A DNA stretch of 28,792 nucleotides, from contig CAAAJI010000616.1 in the NCBI GenBank assembly GCA_900642245.1, forward strand, positions 1 to 28,792, in the 5' to 3' direction. Under the pieces are notes generated by a model, which did no database searches, was not told the DNA's origin, and worked only from the letters and a program-made list of their open reading frames with translations. Both the position numbers and the translations under genes were made by a program. This DNA is from Fragilaria radians (taxonomy: Eukaryota > Bacillariophyta > Fragilariophyceae > Fragilariales > Fragilariaceae). Shown here piece after piece: positions 1-7,375 of the stretch (its first letter is position 1; each line of letters begins with the position of its first letter).

Positions 1-183
1 GTCAGGTGCAATCTTCTTACCCGGCGCATCGTGGACCGTCCCGAGGATCGGCTCCATCGACGGCGAGGCCAGCGTCACCCTCGCCCCGCGCCCGCGCAAT
101 ATTTCCAGCGGACCGAACAGTTCACTCTCCTCGAACCGATCGGTCGCCATGATCAGCACATGCTTGCCATCCAGATCCGTCAT
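1..183 (-). CDS. DJ-1/PfpI family protein, N-terminal part (runs off window)
   Basis: This is the first 61 codons of a minus-strand gene whose 3' part lies outside the window. Translation from the ATG at 183 gives MTDLDGKHVLIMATDRFEES, followed by ELFGPLEILRGRGARVTLAS. This is the first beta strand, the conserved acidic turn (FEESEL, equivalent to the catalytic-pocket glutamate of PfpI) and the 'P-x-x-x-L-R-x-x-G' helix of class I glutamine-amidotransferase-like DJ-1/PfpI proteins. Family members are cytosolic stress, glyoxalase/deglycase or protease-like enzymes. The nucleophilic cysteine elbow lies beyond the window, so activity cannot be judged. A GGAG stands about 5 nt before the ATG. The gene diverges from topoisomerase IB across an 81-nt spacer. 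The family is confident; the exact function is unknown. Confidence 0.8.
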   Translation of the reverse strand, partial: MTDLDGKHVLIMATDRFEESELFGPLEILRGRGARVTLASPSMEPILGTVHDAPGKKIAPD

Positions 184-205
184 CCCGACTCCAATCATTC
201 CTTTC

Positions 206-226
206 GGCTCGGGAACAACCCGAGCC
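206..226. repeat. 8-bp perfect inverted repeat in the PfpI/topoisomerase divergent spacer
   Basis: GGCTCGGG (206-213) and CCCGAGCC (219-226) are perfect arms around the 5-nt loop AACAA. The site lies in the shared upstream region of two divergent genes, 23 nt from the PfpI start and 38 nt from the topoisomerase start. It could be an operator or an RNA hairpin in a 5' leader. No T-run follows, so it is not an intrinsic terminator. Confidence 0.6.
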
Positions 227-264
227 TTGCACCGCTTAACCTTCCAAACGAAGGATCCCATCAC

Positions 265-1269
265 ATGTTGCGCCATTCTTGCGATAGCGACGCCGGCTAC
301 ACGCGCCAGCTCAAGGGCGGCAAGTGGGCGTATTTCGACGGCGACAAGCGAGTCACCGACCGCGACGAAATAGACCGGCTCAACGCGCTGGCCCTGCCCC
401 CGGCTTACACGGACGCCTGGTTCTGCAAATCGCCCCACGGCCATGTCCAGGCGACCGGCAAGGATGCCAAGGGCCGCAAGCAATATCGCTACCACGCCGA
501 CCACCATGCGAGGCAGGACGCGTCCAAATATGCCGGCTGCCTCGAATTCGGCGAAGCCCTGCCCAGGATCCGCAAACGCGTGGAAGAAGACCTCAAGCGC
601 CGGACCCATGACCGCGATTCGGTGATCGCAGCGGTGGTCCGCCTGCTCGACACCGAGCATATGCGCATCGGCAACGAGCAATATGCCCGCGCCAACAAGA
701 GCTTCGGCCTGTCGACCCTGCGCTCGCGCCACGTCAGCAAAAAGAACGGCCGCCTCAAGATGCGCTACACCGGCAAGCACGGCATCGTCCACGAAGCGAC
801 CATCACCGACACCAGCCTCAAGCGGATCGTCGCGAAATGCCAGGAACTACCCGGCCAGATGCTGTTCCAGTACATCAACGACGAGGGCGAGCCGCAGCCG
901 ATCAGCAGTTCGGATGTCAACGACTATATCCGCGAAGCCTCGAGCGGCGAGTTCACCGCCAAGCACTTCCGCACCTGGGGGGCGAGCGTCATCGCCTTTG
1001 AGCAATTGCTCGCCAAGGAGGAGGAGTCGCGGATCAGCGTCAAGACGGTAATCGAGCCGGTCGCCGAAGCGCTCGGCAACACCGTCGCGATCAGTCGCAA
1101 GAGCTATGTTCACCCGGCGTTGCTGGAGGCGGTGAAGGAGCGCCCGCGTGATCCGTTGAAGGGCATGAAGCGTCCCCGCGCTCGCCGCTGGCTATCGACC
1201 GCCGAAACCGGTTTCCTGAAGTTTTTGGCGAGGAAATCGAAAAAACCGAGCCGGCGCACCAGCCCCTAG
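265..1269 (+). CDS. DNA topoisomerase IB (poxvirus-type)
   Basis: A 334-residue type IB topoisomerase that relaxes DNA supercoils through a 3'-phosphotyrosyl intermediate without ATP. All catalytic positions are visible: Arg134 in MRIGNEQYARAN, Lys171 in the TGKHG loop, Arg236 in KHFRTWGAS and the nucleophile Tyr281 in ISRKSYVHP. The length is normal for the bacterial poxvirus-like group, and the N-terminal 'GKWAYFDGDKRV' and 'IDRLNALALPPAYTDAW' stretches are typical. The ATG at 265 is chosen because AAGGA lies 9 nt upstream and family similarity begins there. An in-frame extension back to 31 overlaps the PfpI gene and looks non-coding. CCTT at 240-243 could pair with the AAGG of the ribosome site at 251-254. 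The enzyme is an accessory one found patchily in bacteria. Confidence 0.93.
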   Translation: MLRHSCDSDAGYTRQLKGGKWAYFDGDKRVTDRDEIDRLNALALPPAYTDAWFCKSPHGHVQATGKDAKGRKQYRYHADHHARQDASKYAGCLEFGEALPRIRKRVEEDLKRRTHDRDSVIAAVVRLLDTEHMRIGNEQYARANKSFGLSTLRSRHVSKKNGRLKMRYTGKHGIVHEATITDTSLKRIVAKCQELPGQMLFQYINDEGEPQPISSSDVNDYIREASSGEFTAKHFRTWGASVIAFEQLLAKEEESRISVKTVIEPVAEALGNTVAISRKSYVHPALLEAVKERPRDPLKGMKRPRARRWLSTAETGFLKFLARKSKKPSRRTSP

Positions 1270-1311
1270 CCGCCTTGATCGTCCGCGCCCGGGCCGCCAT
1301 TAGGGCACGCG

Positions 1312-2490
1312 ATGATGATCCAATCCCCCCTCCTCGCGACCGAAAGTTTCGGCGCGCGTGGCCTCGACCGTCCAGTCGCCGGCACGTTCGACTGGATCGG
1401 CGCTAATCTGCAGGGCCTTGGCCTGGGGATGCTGGTCGCGGCGGGGATCGTCGGGCTCATGCTGATCCTACGCCAGCTCGGTCGCTCAGTCATTGCGCGC
1501 GAGCCACCGGTCACTGGCTGGAAATTGGTGATCGCCAGCGTCCTTGCCCGCACCAGCGTCGCGTTCATGGTGGTTGCCGCGCTCGGCATCGTTTCGAACT
1601 ACGCCGCAATCCCAGGACCGCTCAAGCGGGCAATCGACATCGCGTTCATGATCGTCACCGCGTTCCAGGTAGCCATCTGGGCGCGCGAACTGATCCTCGG
1701 GGTGGTCCGCGCGAAGGCGGGCGACGACCCGGGCGCAACGACCCTCGGCAACGCCATGTCGCTGATCCGCATCCTGGTCAGCGTCGCCGCTTTCGGGATC
1801 GCGATGATCGTAATCCTCGACAACCTCGGGGTCAACGTGACCGCCCTGGTCGCGGGCCTCGGCATCGGCGGCATCGCCATCGGCCTTGCCGCCCAGGGCA
1901 TCTTTTCCGATTTGTTCGCGGCCTTGTCGATCGTGTTCGACCGCCCGTTCCGACGCGGTGACACGATCCGCTACGGCGGCGCCACTGGAAGCATCGGCAC
2001 GGTCGAACGAATCGGCCTGAAAACCACCCGAATCCGTTCTATCAGTGGTGAGCTGCTGGTGATGGCCAACACCAAGCTGCTCGAACAGGAATTGACCAAC
2101 ATCGCCGAATCCAAAGTGCGGCGCACGTGGCTGGTCTTCTCGCTCACCTACCAGACCGATCCCGGCGTCATCGAACGGCTTCCCGAAATCCTCGACGAGG
2201 CCCTGAAACCGATCAAGACGTGCCGGCTCGTCCGCTCCACGGCGACCCAGTTCGGGCCCAGTTCGATCGACTGCGAACTTGTCTATGACGATCGCTCGAC
2301 CGACGCGGACACGCTTGCCAGGCACAAGTCGTCGATCATCGTCGCCATGATGCGCATCTTCACCCGCGAAAAGATCGACTTCGCTTACCCGACCCAGACG
2401 ACTTTCACCGCCGCCCCGGACGGGACCATGGTGATGCCCTATGCAAGCGTGCAGCCGGTCGTCGAGGTTACGGCCCAAGCCAAGAAATAA
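1312..2490 (+). CDS. Small-conductance mechanosensitive channel (MscS family)
   Basis: A 392-residue inner-membrane channel. Hydrophobic segments are at about 36-55, 72-97, 107-130, 151-171 and the pore helix 176-208. The pore helix reads VTALVAGLGIGGIAIGLAAQ, followed by GIFSDLFAALSIVFDRPFRRGD, which is the Gly/Ala-packed TM3 and upper beta-domain entrance of MscS. The C-terminal half forms the cytoplasmic beta/alpha-beta vestibule (for example VERIGLKTTRIRSISGELLV). MscS channels release solutes on hypo-osmotic shock; members with extra N-terminal helices like this one are common in alphaproteobacteria. Start ATG ATG at 1312/1315 is ambiguous by one codon. The gene is 42 nt downstream of topoisomerase IB and may be cotranscribed, although nothing links their functions. 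Confidence 0.93.
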   Translation: MMIQSPLLATESFGARGLDRPVAGTFDWIGANLQGLGLGMLVAAGIVGLMLILRQLGRSVIAREPPVTGWKLVIASVLARTSVAFMVVAALGIVSNYAAIPGPLKRAIDIAFMIVTAFQVAIWARELILGVVRAKAGDDPGATTLGNAMSLIRILVSVAAFGIAMIVILDNLGVNVTALVAGLGIGGIAIGLAAQGIFSDLFAALSIVFDRPFRRGDTIRYGGATGSIGTVERIGLKTTRIRSISGELLVMANTKLLEQELTNIAESKVRRTWLVFSLTYQTDPGVIERLPEILDEALKPIKTCRLVRSTATQFGPSSIDCELVYDDRSTDADTLARHKSSIIVAMMRIFTREKIDFAYPTQTTFTAAPDGTMVMPYASVQPVVEVTAQAKK

Positions 2491-2556
2491 GCGCGCCGTA
2501 GCGTCACCGGATCAGCACTTGCCATGCGCTTCGCGGGACGCCTAGACCTGCTCCCG

Positions 2557-3012
2557 ATGCCCATCGCCTCCCTCGACGAAATCCGCGCTTCGGTTGGCCA
2601 ATCGGTTGGCTCGTCCGACTGGATCATGGTCGACCAGGATCGCATCGACGCCTTCGCCGAGGCCACCGAAGACCGCCAGTTCATCCACGTCGATCCCGGC
2701 CTGGCCGCACAAACGCCGTTCGGCGGCACCATCGCTCACGGCTTTCTGTCGCTATCCTTGCTCTCGCGCATGGCCGCCGACGTGATGCAGGTGCCGGACG
2801 CCACCAGCATGGCCGTGAATTACGGGCTCGACCGGGTCCGTTTCATCGCCCCGGTGCGCGCCGGAAAACGCGTCCGCGGGCATTTCACGTTGGCGGCAAT
2901 CGACGACAAGGCGCCCGGCCAATATCTGTTCCACCACGATGTCACGGTCGAGATCGAGGGCGAGCCGAAACCCGCCCTCACCGCCCGCTGGCTCGGCCTC
3001 ATTTTCACCTAG
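2557..3012 (+). CDS. MaoC-like (R)-specific enoyl-CoA hydratase
   Basis: A 151-residue single hot-dog domain of the MaoC/hydratase-2 family. The motif AFAEATEDRQFIHVDPGLAA carries the catalytic pair Asp39 and His44, and FGGTIAHGFLSLSLL is the usual following helix. Members hydrate trans-2-enoyl-CoA, often linking beta-oxidation to (R)-3-hydroxyacyl-CoA. The start at 2557 (MPIASLDEIRASVGQ) matches the family N-terminus. An in-frame ATG at 2524 would add 11 residues; neither start has a strong ribosome site. The gene ends 10 nt before the thiolase gene, and the thiolase ribosome site begins right after this stop, so the two are almost certainly one operon acting on acyl-CoA substrates. The precise substrate cannot be read from sequence. 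Confidence 0.9.
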   Translation: MPIASLDEIRASVGQSVGSSDWIMVDQDRIDAFAEATEDRQFIHVDPGLAAQTPFGGTIAHGFLSLSLLSRMAADVMQVPDATSMAVNYGLDRVRFIAPVRAGKRVRGHFTLAAIDDKAPGQYLFHHDVTVEIEGEPKPALTARWLGLIFT

Positions 3013-3022
3013 GAGAATCCTC

Positions 3023-4204
3023 ATGTCGACCCGCGACGCCGTCATCGTTTCCACCGCCCGCACGCCGATCGGCCGCGCCTACAAGGGTGCGTTCAACGCG
3101 ACCCCGTCACCGACCCTCGCTGCCCACGCCATCCGCGCTGCGGTCGAGCGCGCCGGGATCGACGGCGCCGAGATCGAGGACGTGGTGATGGGCGCCGCGC
3201 TCCAGCAGGGCGTCCAGGCCACCATCGGCCGCACCGCCGCCTTGCGCGCCGGCCTTCCCGTGACCGTCGCCGCAATGTCAATCGACCGTCAGTGCGCGTC
3301 GGGCTTGATGGCCATCGCCACCGCCGCGAAGCAGGTCATCGTCGACCGCATGGACATCTGTGTCGCGGGCGGAGTGGAGAGCATCTCGATGGTCCAGACC
3401 GCCGAGATGCGCCTTGGGGCCGATCCCGAGCTGCTGGCGATGCACAAGCATGTCTACATGCCGATGATCGACACCGCCGAAGTGGTCGCCAAGCGATATG
3501 GCGTCAGCCGCGATCGTGCCGACGCCTATGCGCTCGAATCTCAGCGCCGTACCGCCGCCGCACAGGCCGAGGGCCGCTTCGCCGCCGAGATCATCCCGGT
3601 CACCGCCAACATGGGCGTCAAGGACAAGGAAACCGGCGCCATCTCGATGCATGAGGTGACGATTGACAAGGACGAGGGCAACCGCCCGGACACCAATCTG
3701 GAAGGCCTCCAGAAACTGCAGCCCGTGCGCGGCGAAGGCGCCACCGTCACGGCCGGCAACGCCAGCCAATTGTCTGACGGCGCCTCGGCGTGCGTGATCA
3801 TGGATGCCGCTTTGGCCGCCAAGCGCGGACTTGAGCCGCTTGGTCGCTACGTCGGAATGGCGGTGGCCGGCACCGACCCCGATGAAATGGGCATCGGCCC
3901 GGTCTTTGCGGTGCCCAAATTGCTCGAGCGCTTCGGCCTGAAGACCAGCGATATCGGCCTGTGGGAGCTCAACGAGGCGTTCGCGGTGCAGGTGCTGTAC
4001 AGCGCCGACACGCTCGGCATCCCTTACGACCTGCTCAACGTCGATGGCGGCGCGATTTCGGTCGGTCATCCCTACGGCATGAGCGGGGCCCGCCTGACCG
4101 GCCACGCCCTCATCGAAGGCAAGCGCCGCGGTGCCCGCTACGTCGTGGTCACCATGTGCGTCGGCGGGGGAATGGGCGCAGCGGGGCTGTTTGAAGTCCT
4201 GTAG
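3023..4204 (+). CDS. Acetyl-CoA C-acyltransferase (thiolase)
   Basis: A 393-residue thiolase catalysing CoA-dependent cleavage of 3-ketoacyl-CoA or the reverse condensation. The active site is complete: nucleophile Cys91 in IDRQCASGLMA, His349 in GGAISVGHPYGMSGARL and the acid/base Cys379 in TMCVGGGMGAAG; NEAFAVQ is also present. AGGAG at 3011-3015 precedes the ATG at 3023 by 7 nt and decides the start; the longer open frame from 2939 overlaps the hydratase gene. Together with the upstream MaoC hydratase it suggests a small fatty-acid or aromatic-ring beta-oxidation module. A biosynthetic (PhaA-like) role is less likely because no reductase or PHA synthase is adjacent, but the sequence alone does not exclude it. 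Confidence 0.95.
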   Translation: MSTRDAVIVSTARTPIGRAYKGAFNATPSPTLAAHAIRAAVERAGIDGAEIEDVVMGAALQQGVQATIGRTAALRAGLPVTVAAMSIDRQCASGLMAIATAAKQVIVDRMDICVAGGVESISMVQTAEMRLGADPELLAMHKHVYMPMIDTAEVVAKRYGVSRDRADAYALESQRRTAAAQAEGRFAAEIIPVTANMGVKDKETGAISMHEVTIDKDEGNRPDTNLEGLQKLQPVRGEGATVTAGNASQLSDGASACVIMDAALAAKRGLEPLGRYVGMAVAGTDPDEMGIGPVFAVPKLLERFGLKTSDIGLWELNEAFAVQVLYSADTLGIPYDLLNVDGGAISVGHPYGMSGARLTGHALIEGKRRGARYVVVTMCVGGGMGAAGLFEVL

Positions 4205-4212
4205 CCGCCGAG

Positions 4213-4322
4213 AATAAGCCAAGCGGAGCGAAGCGAGCTCGGCTTATTCGAGAGACGGCGAAGGCCGGCCGACCTGCAGCGAAGCTGCCAGGATCGACGT
4301 CACGGGACTTGTCCCCGTGACG
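4213..4322. repeat. Hairpin-rich convergent spacer (REP/BIME-like or bidirectional terminator)
   Basis: The 122-nt gap between the convergent thiolase and hydroxylase genes holds three inverted repeats. AATAAGCC (4213-4220) pairs with GGCTTATT (4241-4248), with further partial pairing inside an AGCG/AGCGA-rich loop. GCAGC (4276-4280) pairs with GCTGC (4284-4288) around GAA. CGTCACGGG (4298-4306) pairs with CCCGTGACG (4314-4322), a perfect 9-bp stem with a 7-nt loop. There is no long T-run. Such stacked palindromes at convergent gene ends resemble interspersed REP-type elements and may protect or terminate both transcripts. Confidence 0.65.
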
Positions 4323-4326
4323 GCCC

Positions 4327-5223
4327 TTACCCGAGGTAATCCCGCCCCCGGATCCAGCGGCTCGCCATCCATTTGATCCCGCTGGTGACCGGCAACCCGG
4401 CATGGATCATGCGCTGGTCGGGGAGGCCGTCGTCGGTGACGTTGTGGAACAGCAGCAAGTTGCCGACGGCGCCCTTCATCCACACGCCGACGTCCGGAAA
4501 GTCCGTCTCCCCACCCTCATAATGCTCGTTGAGCCAGATCAGCGCGGTCCAGTGGCGAAGCGCCTCGGGGGTTGCGCCATGAGCGTCGTGGTGCGGGCGA
4601 TATTGCTGGCCTGGCTGGTAACGAAGGATCGTCAGCGGTTCGCCCCATGTCTTCTCAGTGCGGCTGGCGGCCGCGATGCAGGCGTTGATTTCCTGTACTA
4701 CCAGATCCTCGGCCAGCGGCGGAAAGCTCGACGTATCCGCGTCCCGAATGCCGTCGAGCACGCCCTCGCCGGTCGCTTCGTCGACCACCATTGCGCGCTG
4801 CAGCCACGGCGTCCCGAGCAAGGTCAGATATCGGCACTCCGCAGCAGTGAAGAGGCCGCGGTGGATGGTGATGCGCGGATCGTCGGACAAGACCTCAGGC
4901 GCAATCGCGGCAAGTCGCTGATTGCACGTGACATGCCCCAGGAATGCCAGTTGCACCGCGGCGAAGCGGTCTTCCTTGGCCAGCTCGGCCAGCATTGCCC
5001 GCGCCGCGACCGGATCCGCCGCCCGACCTATCCCCGCCGCAGTCATATAGACCCACGCCCGCCGCGCGTCCTCGTTGCCAAGCCGCGCGCCCTGTTCGAC
5101 CAGCGCCAGCGCCGCCGCCGCATCGGGCTCGCCCCCGTCCCCCATCAGCCGCGCCTCGGCCAGCGACAGAGCCGCCCCGCCGTCAGTCCGCGCGCGCCGC
5201 TCGAGATCGTCCAGGCCACCCAT
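4327..5223 (-). CDS. Sel1-repeat / prolyl 4-hydroxylase-type 2OG-Fe(II) oxygenase
   Basis: A 298-residue protein. Residues about 10-95 form Sel1/TPR-like helical repeats (for example DPVAARAMLAELAKEDRFAA). Residues about 115-298 are a prolyl-4-hydroxylase alpha-subunit-like double-stranded beta helix. The iron ligands His211 and Asp213 lie in YRPHHDAHG, the third ligand His274 in MIHAGLPV and the 2-oxoglutarate-binding Lys284 in SGIKW; GGETDFPDVG is the typical strand. Such proteins hydroxylate prolines or other residues of proteins using O2 and 2-oxoglutarate; the target is unknown. The start at 5223 (MGGLDDLERR) is chosen because AAGGAGG lies upstream and the longer frame to 5364 covers the divergent DUF4126 gene. 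The gene converges on the thiolase and diverges from DUF4126. Confidence 0.88.
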   Translation of the reverse strand: MGGLDDLERRARTDGGAALSLAEARLMGDGGEPDAAAALALVEQGARLGNEDARRAWVYMTAAGIGRAADPVAARAMLAELAKEDRFAAVQLAFLGHVTCNQRLAAIAPEVLSDDPRITIHRGLFTAAECRYLTLLGTPWLQRAMVVDEATGEGVLDGIRDADTSSFPPLAEDLVVQEINACIAAASRTEKTWGEPLTILRYQPGQQYRPHHDAHGATPEALRHWTALIWLNEHYEGGETDFPDVGVWMKGAVGNLLLFHNVTDDGLPDQRMIHAGLPVTSGIKWMASRWIRGRDYLG

Positions 5224-5243
5224 TGCGCTCAATTGCCGCCTCC

Positions 5244-5271
5244 TTGTCCTTTTGTCACGCCGCGCTAGATT
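5244..5271 (+). promoter_or_regulatory. Possible sigma-70-type promoter for DUF4126/MFS operon
   Basis: TTGTCC (5244-5249), a 16-nt spacer and TAGATT (5266-5271) each match the consensus at 4 of 6 positions, and the site sits in the 67-nt divergent gap. The leader would be very short, since the GGAGAG ribosome site is at 5281. This is a weak call. Confidence 0.3.
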
Positions 5272-5290
5272 CGGCGCACGGGAGAGCGGA

Positions 5291-5923
5291 ATGACCGGAA
5301 TCGAACTCATCGCGCTCGCCGCGTCGACCAGCCTGCTCGCCGGGTGGCGGCTGTACCTCGTCACGCTGGTTACCGGGCTGGCGATGAAGTTCGGCTATGT
5401 CGCGCTTCCCGACCAGTTGCAGGCGCTCGACGTCCTCGCCAATAATTGGGTGCTCGCCATCGCCGCGGTCGGCACCTTGGCCGAATTCTTCGCCGACAAG
5501 ATCGCCTGGGTCGACAGCGCCTGGGACTCGGTTCACGCCTTCATCCGGCCGCTCGGCGGCGCCTTGCTCAGCCTGGCGATCGTCGATGCCGGGGATCCCG
5601 CCTGGCAGGTCGCCAGTTTCCTCGCCGGCGGCGGCGCTGCACTCGTCGCCCATGTCGGGAAGGCGGGCGCACGAACGCTCGTCAACGCCAGCCCCGAACC
5701 GTACAGCAACGTGGCAGTGTCGACGATGGAGGATGTCGCGACGGGCGGGTTGCTTGCGCTGGCTATCGCCAACCCGATTGCCGCCGCCTTGATTGCCGCG
5801 ATCCTGGTGTTCCTGTCGATCTGGCTGGCGATCAAGGCGCGCCGCGCGATCAGGCGGGTGATGGATATACTGACCCCGCCGCCGCGGATGAAGAACGTCA
5901 CGCCGCCGCCGCCGGCCGCTTGA
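5291..5923 (+). CDS. DUF4126 domain-containing membrane protein
   Basis: A 210-residue hydrophobic protein of the DUF4126 family. It begins MTGIELIALAASTSLLAGWR and is followed by LYLVTLVTGLAMKFGYVALP. The 'A-G-W/L-R-x-Y-x-x-x-x-x-x-G' opening and the central EFFADKIAWVDSAWDSVHAFIRP segment are the family signature. About four to five membrane segments are visible, and the C-terminus is short, basic and proline-rich. GGAGAG at 5281 supports the ATG at 5291, discounting the earlier in-frame ATG at 5075, which is antisense to the hydroxylase gene. The function is not known for the family. It overlaps the next transporter gene at its stop codon, implying coupled translation. Confidence 0.85.
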   Translation: MTGIELIALAASTSLLAGWRLYLVTLVTGLAMKFGYVALPDQLQALDVLANNWVLAIAAVGTLAEFFADKIAWVDSAWDSVHAFIRPLGGALLSLAIVDAGDPAWQVASFLAGGGAALVAHVGKAGARTLVNASPEPYSNVAVSTMEDVATGGLLALAIANPIAAALIAAILVFLSIWLAIKARRAIRRVMDILTPPPRMKNVTPPPPAA

Positions 5924-5946
5924 CCGCCGGGCGCTTGACCACCAGT
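5917..5946 (+). repeat. 15-bp tandem duplication creating two TTG starts
   Basis: CGCTTGACC occurs at 5917-5925 and again at 5932-5940, in adjacent 15-bp units. Each copy supplies an in-frame TTG candidate start (5920 and 5935) for the MFS gene, and the first copy also holds the TGA stop of DUF4126. Confidence 0.6.
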
Positions 5947-7308
5947 CGATCCGATCCGCGCTGGACGCTCGCCGCCTGCGTCCTCGCCTCCAGCCTGTCG
6001 TTCGTCGAAGGCAGCGTGCTCAACGTCGCCCTCCCCGCGATCCGCGCCAGTTATGGTGCCGGCGCCGCCGAGGTGCAGTGGGTGGTCAACGCCTACCTCC
6101 TCCCTTTGTCCGCGCTGCTTCTGCTCGGCGGCGCGCTCGGCGACCATTATGGACGCCGCCTCTTGCTGTTGACGGGTACCGGCCTGTTCGCCGCCACCAG
6201 CCTGGTCTGCGCGCTGGCGCCGAGCCTGGAGATCCTGCTCGCCGCCCGCGCCGGACAAGGGATTGGCGCGGCCCTGCTGCTCCCCAATAGCCTGGCCTTG
6301 CTTAACGCCGCTTTCCAGGGCGAGAAACGCGGACGGGCGGTCGGCATCTGGGCCGCCGCCGGGGCCGCTTCCGCCGCGATCGCCCCATTGATCGGCGGCT
6401 GGTTGGTCGACAATGTCGGCTGGCCCGCGATCTTCTACATCAACCTGCCGATCGCAGGGGGCGCGATGCTGCTCGCCGTGATGTTGGTCACCGAAAGCCA
6501 GGACAACGGGGCCGCCCGAACCGATTATCCTGGTGCAGCGCTCGCCACGCTCGGCCTGCTCGGCACGACCTTCGGCCTGACCCGCTGGTCGTCGACCGCG
6601 AGCCTCGATCCGGTCGCCGTCGCCACCATCCTGGCTGGCCTCTTAATGCTCGCCGCCTTCCTGTGGGTTGAGGCGCGGCGCGGAGAGGCTGCGATGATGC
6701 CGCTCGCCATGTTTGGCGACCGCTGTTTCTCCGGCCTCAACCTGCTCACCTTCCTGCTTTACGGCGCGTTCGGCGCGGCGATGCTGATGATCCCCTACGT
6801 GTTGATCTCCGCCGGCGGCTACTCACCGGTCCAGGCCGGCCTCGCGATGCTCCCGCTGCCGATCCTGCTGACCCTCGCCTCCCCGCCCATGGGCCAGCTT
6901 GCCGGCCGCATCGGGCCGCGCTGGTTTCTCGTCATCGGGCCACTCGTGGTTGCAGCCGGGATGCTGCTCGGCCAGCGCATCGGTGCCGACACCAATTACT
7001 GGACCAGCGTCTTCCCGGCGATGGCGGTGATGGCGGCGGGCATGGCCATCGCCGTCGCCCCGCTGACCGCGTCGGTGCTCGGCTCGGTCGACGAGACGCA
7101 TGTCGGCACCGCCTCGGGCTTCAACAGCGCGGTGGCGCGCACCGGCGGCCTGATTGCCACGGCCTCGCTTGGAGTCGTCCTGGCGCGCGAGGGCGAAGCG
7201 CTGATCGCCGGCTTCCACTTGTCCCTCATCGGTGCCGCCATTGCCTCCGTCGCGGCCAGCGCGGCGGCCCTGCTGCTGGTTCGCAAGGTCAGGATGAAGA
7301 ACGGCTGA
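5920..7308 (+). CDS. MFS transporter, DHA2-type (14-TM drug:H+ antiporter-like)
   Basis: A protein of about 462 residues with roughly 14 hydrophobic helices across its length. The first helix FVEGSVLNVALPAIRASYGA, then VQWVVNAYLLPLSALLLLGG and the loop motif GALGDHYGRRLLLL are the QacA/EmrB-type (DHA2) signature; motif C-like glycines occur in IAPLIGGWLVDNVGWPAIFY. The family exports hydrophobic cations or other small toxic molecules by proton antiport in the inner membrane; the substrate here is unknown. No ATG is available near the N-terminus. A TTG at 5920 overlaps the preceding stop (TTGA), and a second TTG lies at 5935 (TTSRSDPRWTL). I use 5920 for coupling, but 5935 is equally possible. 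The open frame upstream to 5446 only shadows DUF4126. Confidence 0.88.
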   Translation: MTAGRLTTSRSDPRWTLAACVLASSLSFVEGSVLNVALPAIRASYGAGAAEVQWVVNAYLLPLSALLLLGGALGDHYGRRLLLLTGTGLFAATSLVCALAPSLEILLAARAGQGIGAALLLPNSLALLNAAFQGEKRGRAVGIWAAAGAASAAIAPLIGGWLVDNVGWPAIFYINLPIAGGAMLLAVMLVTESQDNGAARTDYPGAALATLGLLGTTFGLTRWSSTASLDPVAVATILAGLLMLAAFLWVEARRGEAAMMPLAMFGDRCFSGLNLLTFLLYGAFGAAMLMIPYVLISAGGYSPVQAGLAMLPLPILLTLASPPMGQLAGRIGPRWFLVIGPLVVAAGMLLGQRIGADTNYWTSVFPAMAVMAAGMAIAVAPLTASVLGSVDETHVGTASGFNSAVARTGGLIATASLGVVLAREGEALIAGFHLSLIGAAIASVAASAAALLLVRKVRMKNG

Positions 7309-7311
7309 CGG

Positions 7312-7340
7312 CTGACGCCGCCCGCGAAATCTGCTATAAA
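7312..7340 (+). promoter_or_regulatory. Sigma-70-type promoter upstream of exported TPR protein
   Basis: CTGACG (7312-7317, 4/6 to TTGACA), a 17-nt spacer and TATAAA (7335-7340, 5/6 to TATAAT). It starts 4 nt after the MFS stop and leaves a leader of about 28 nt before the ATG at 7376. It is one of the best promoter matches in the window. Confidence 0.6.
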
Positions 7341-7375
7341 GCGCGCTCGGCAAACGACTCTGTGGGGGAGTTTCG

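Noticed and set aside
5446..5919. In-frame N-terminal extension of the MFS transporter
   Set aside because: It lies wholly over DUF4126 and encodes Arg-rich non-membrane sequence; transporter similarity starts after 5935.
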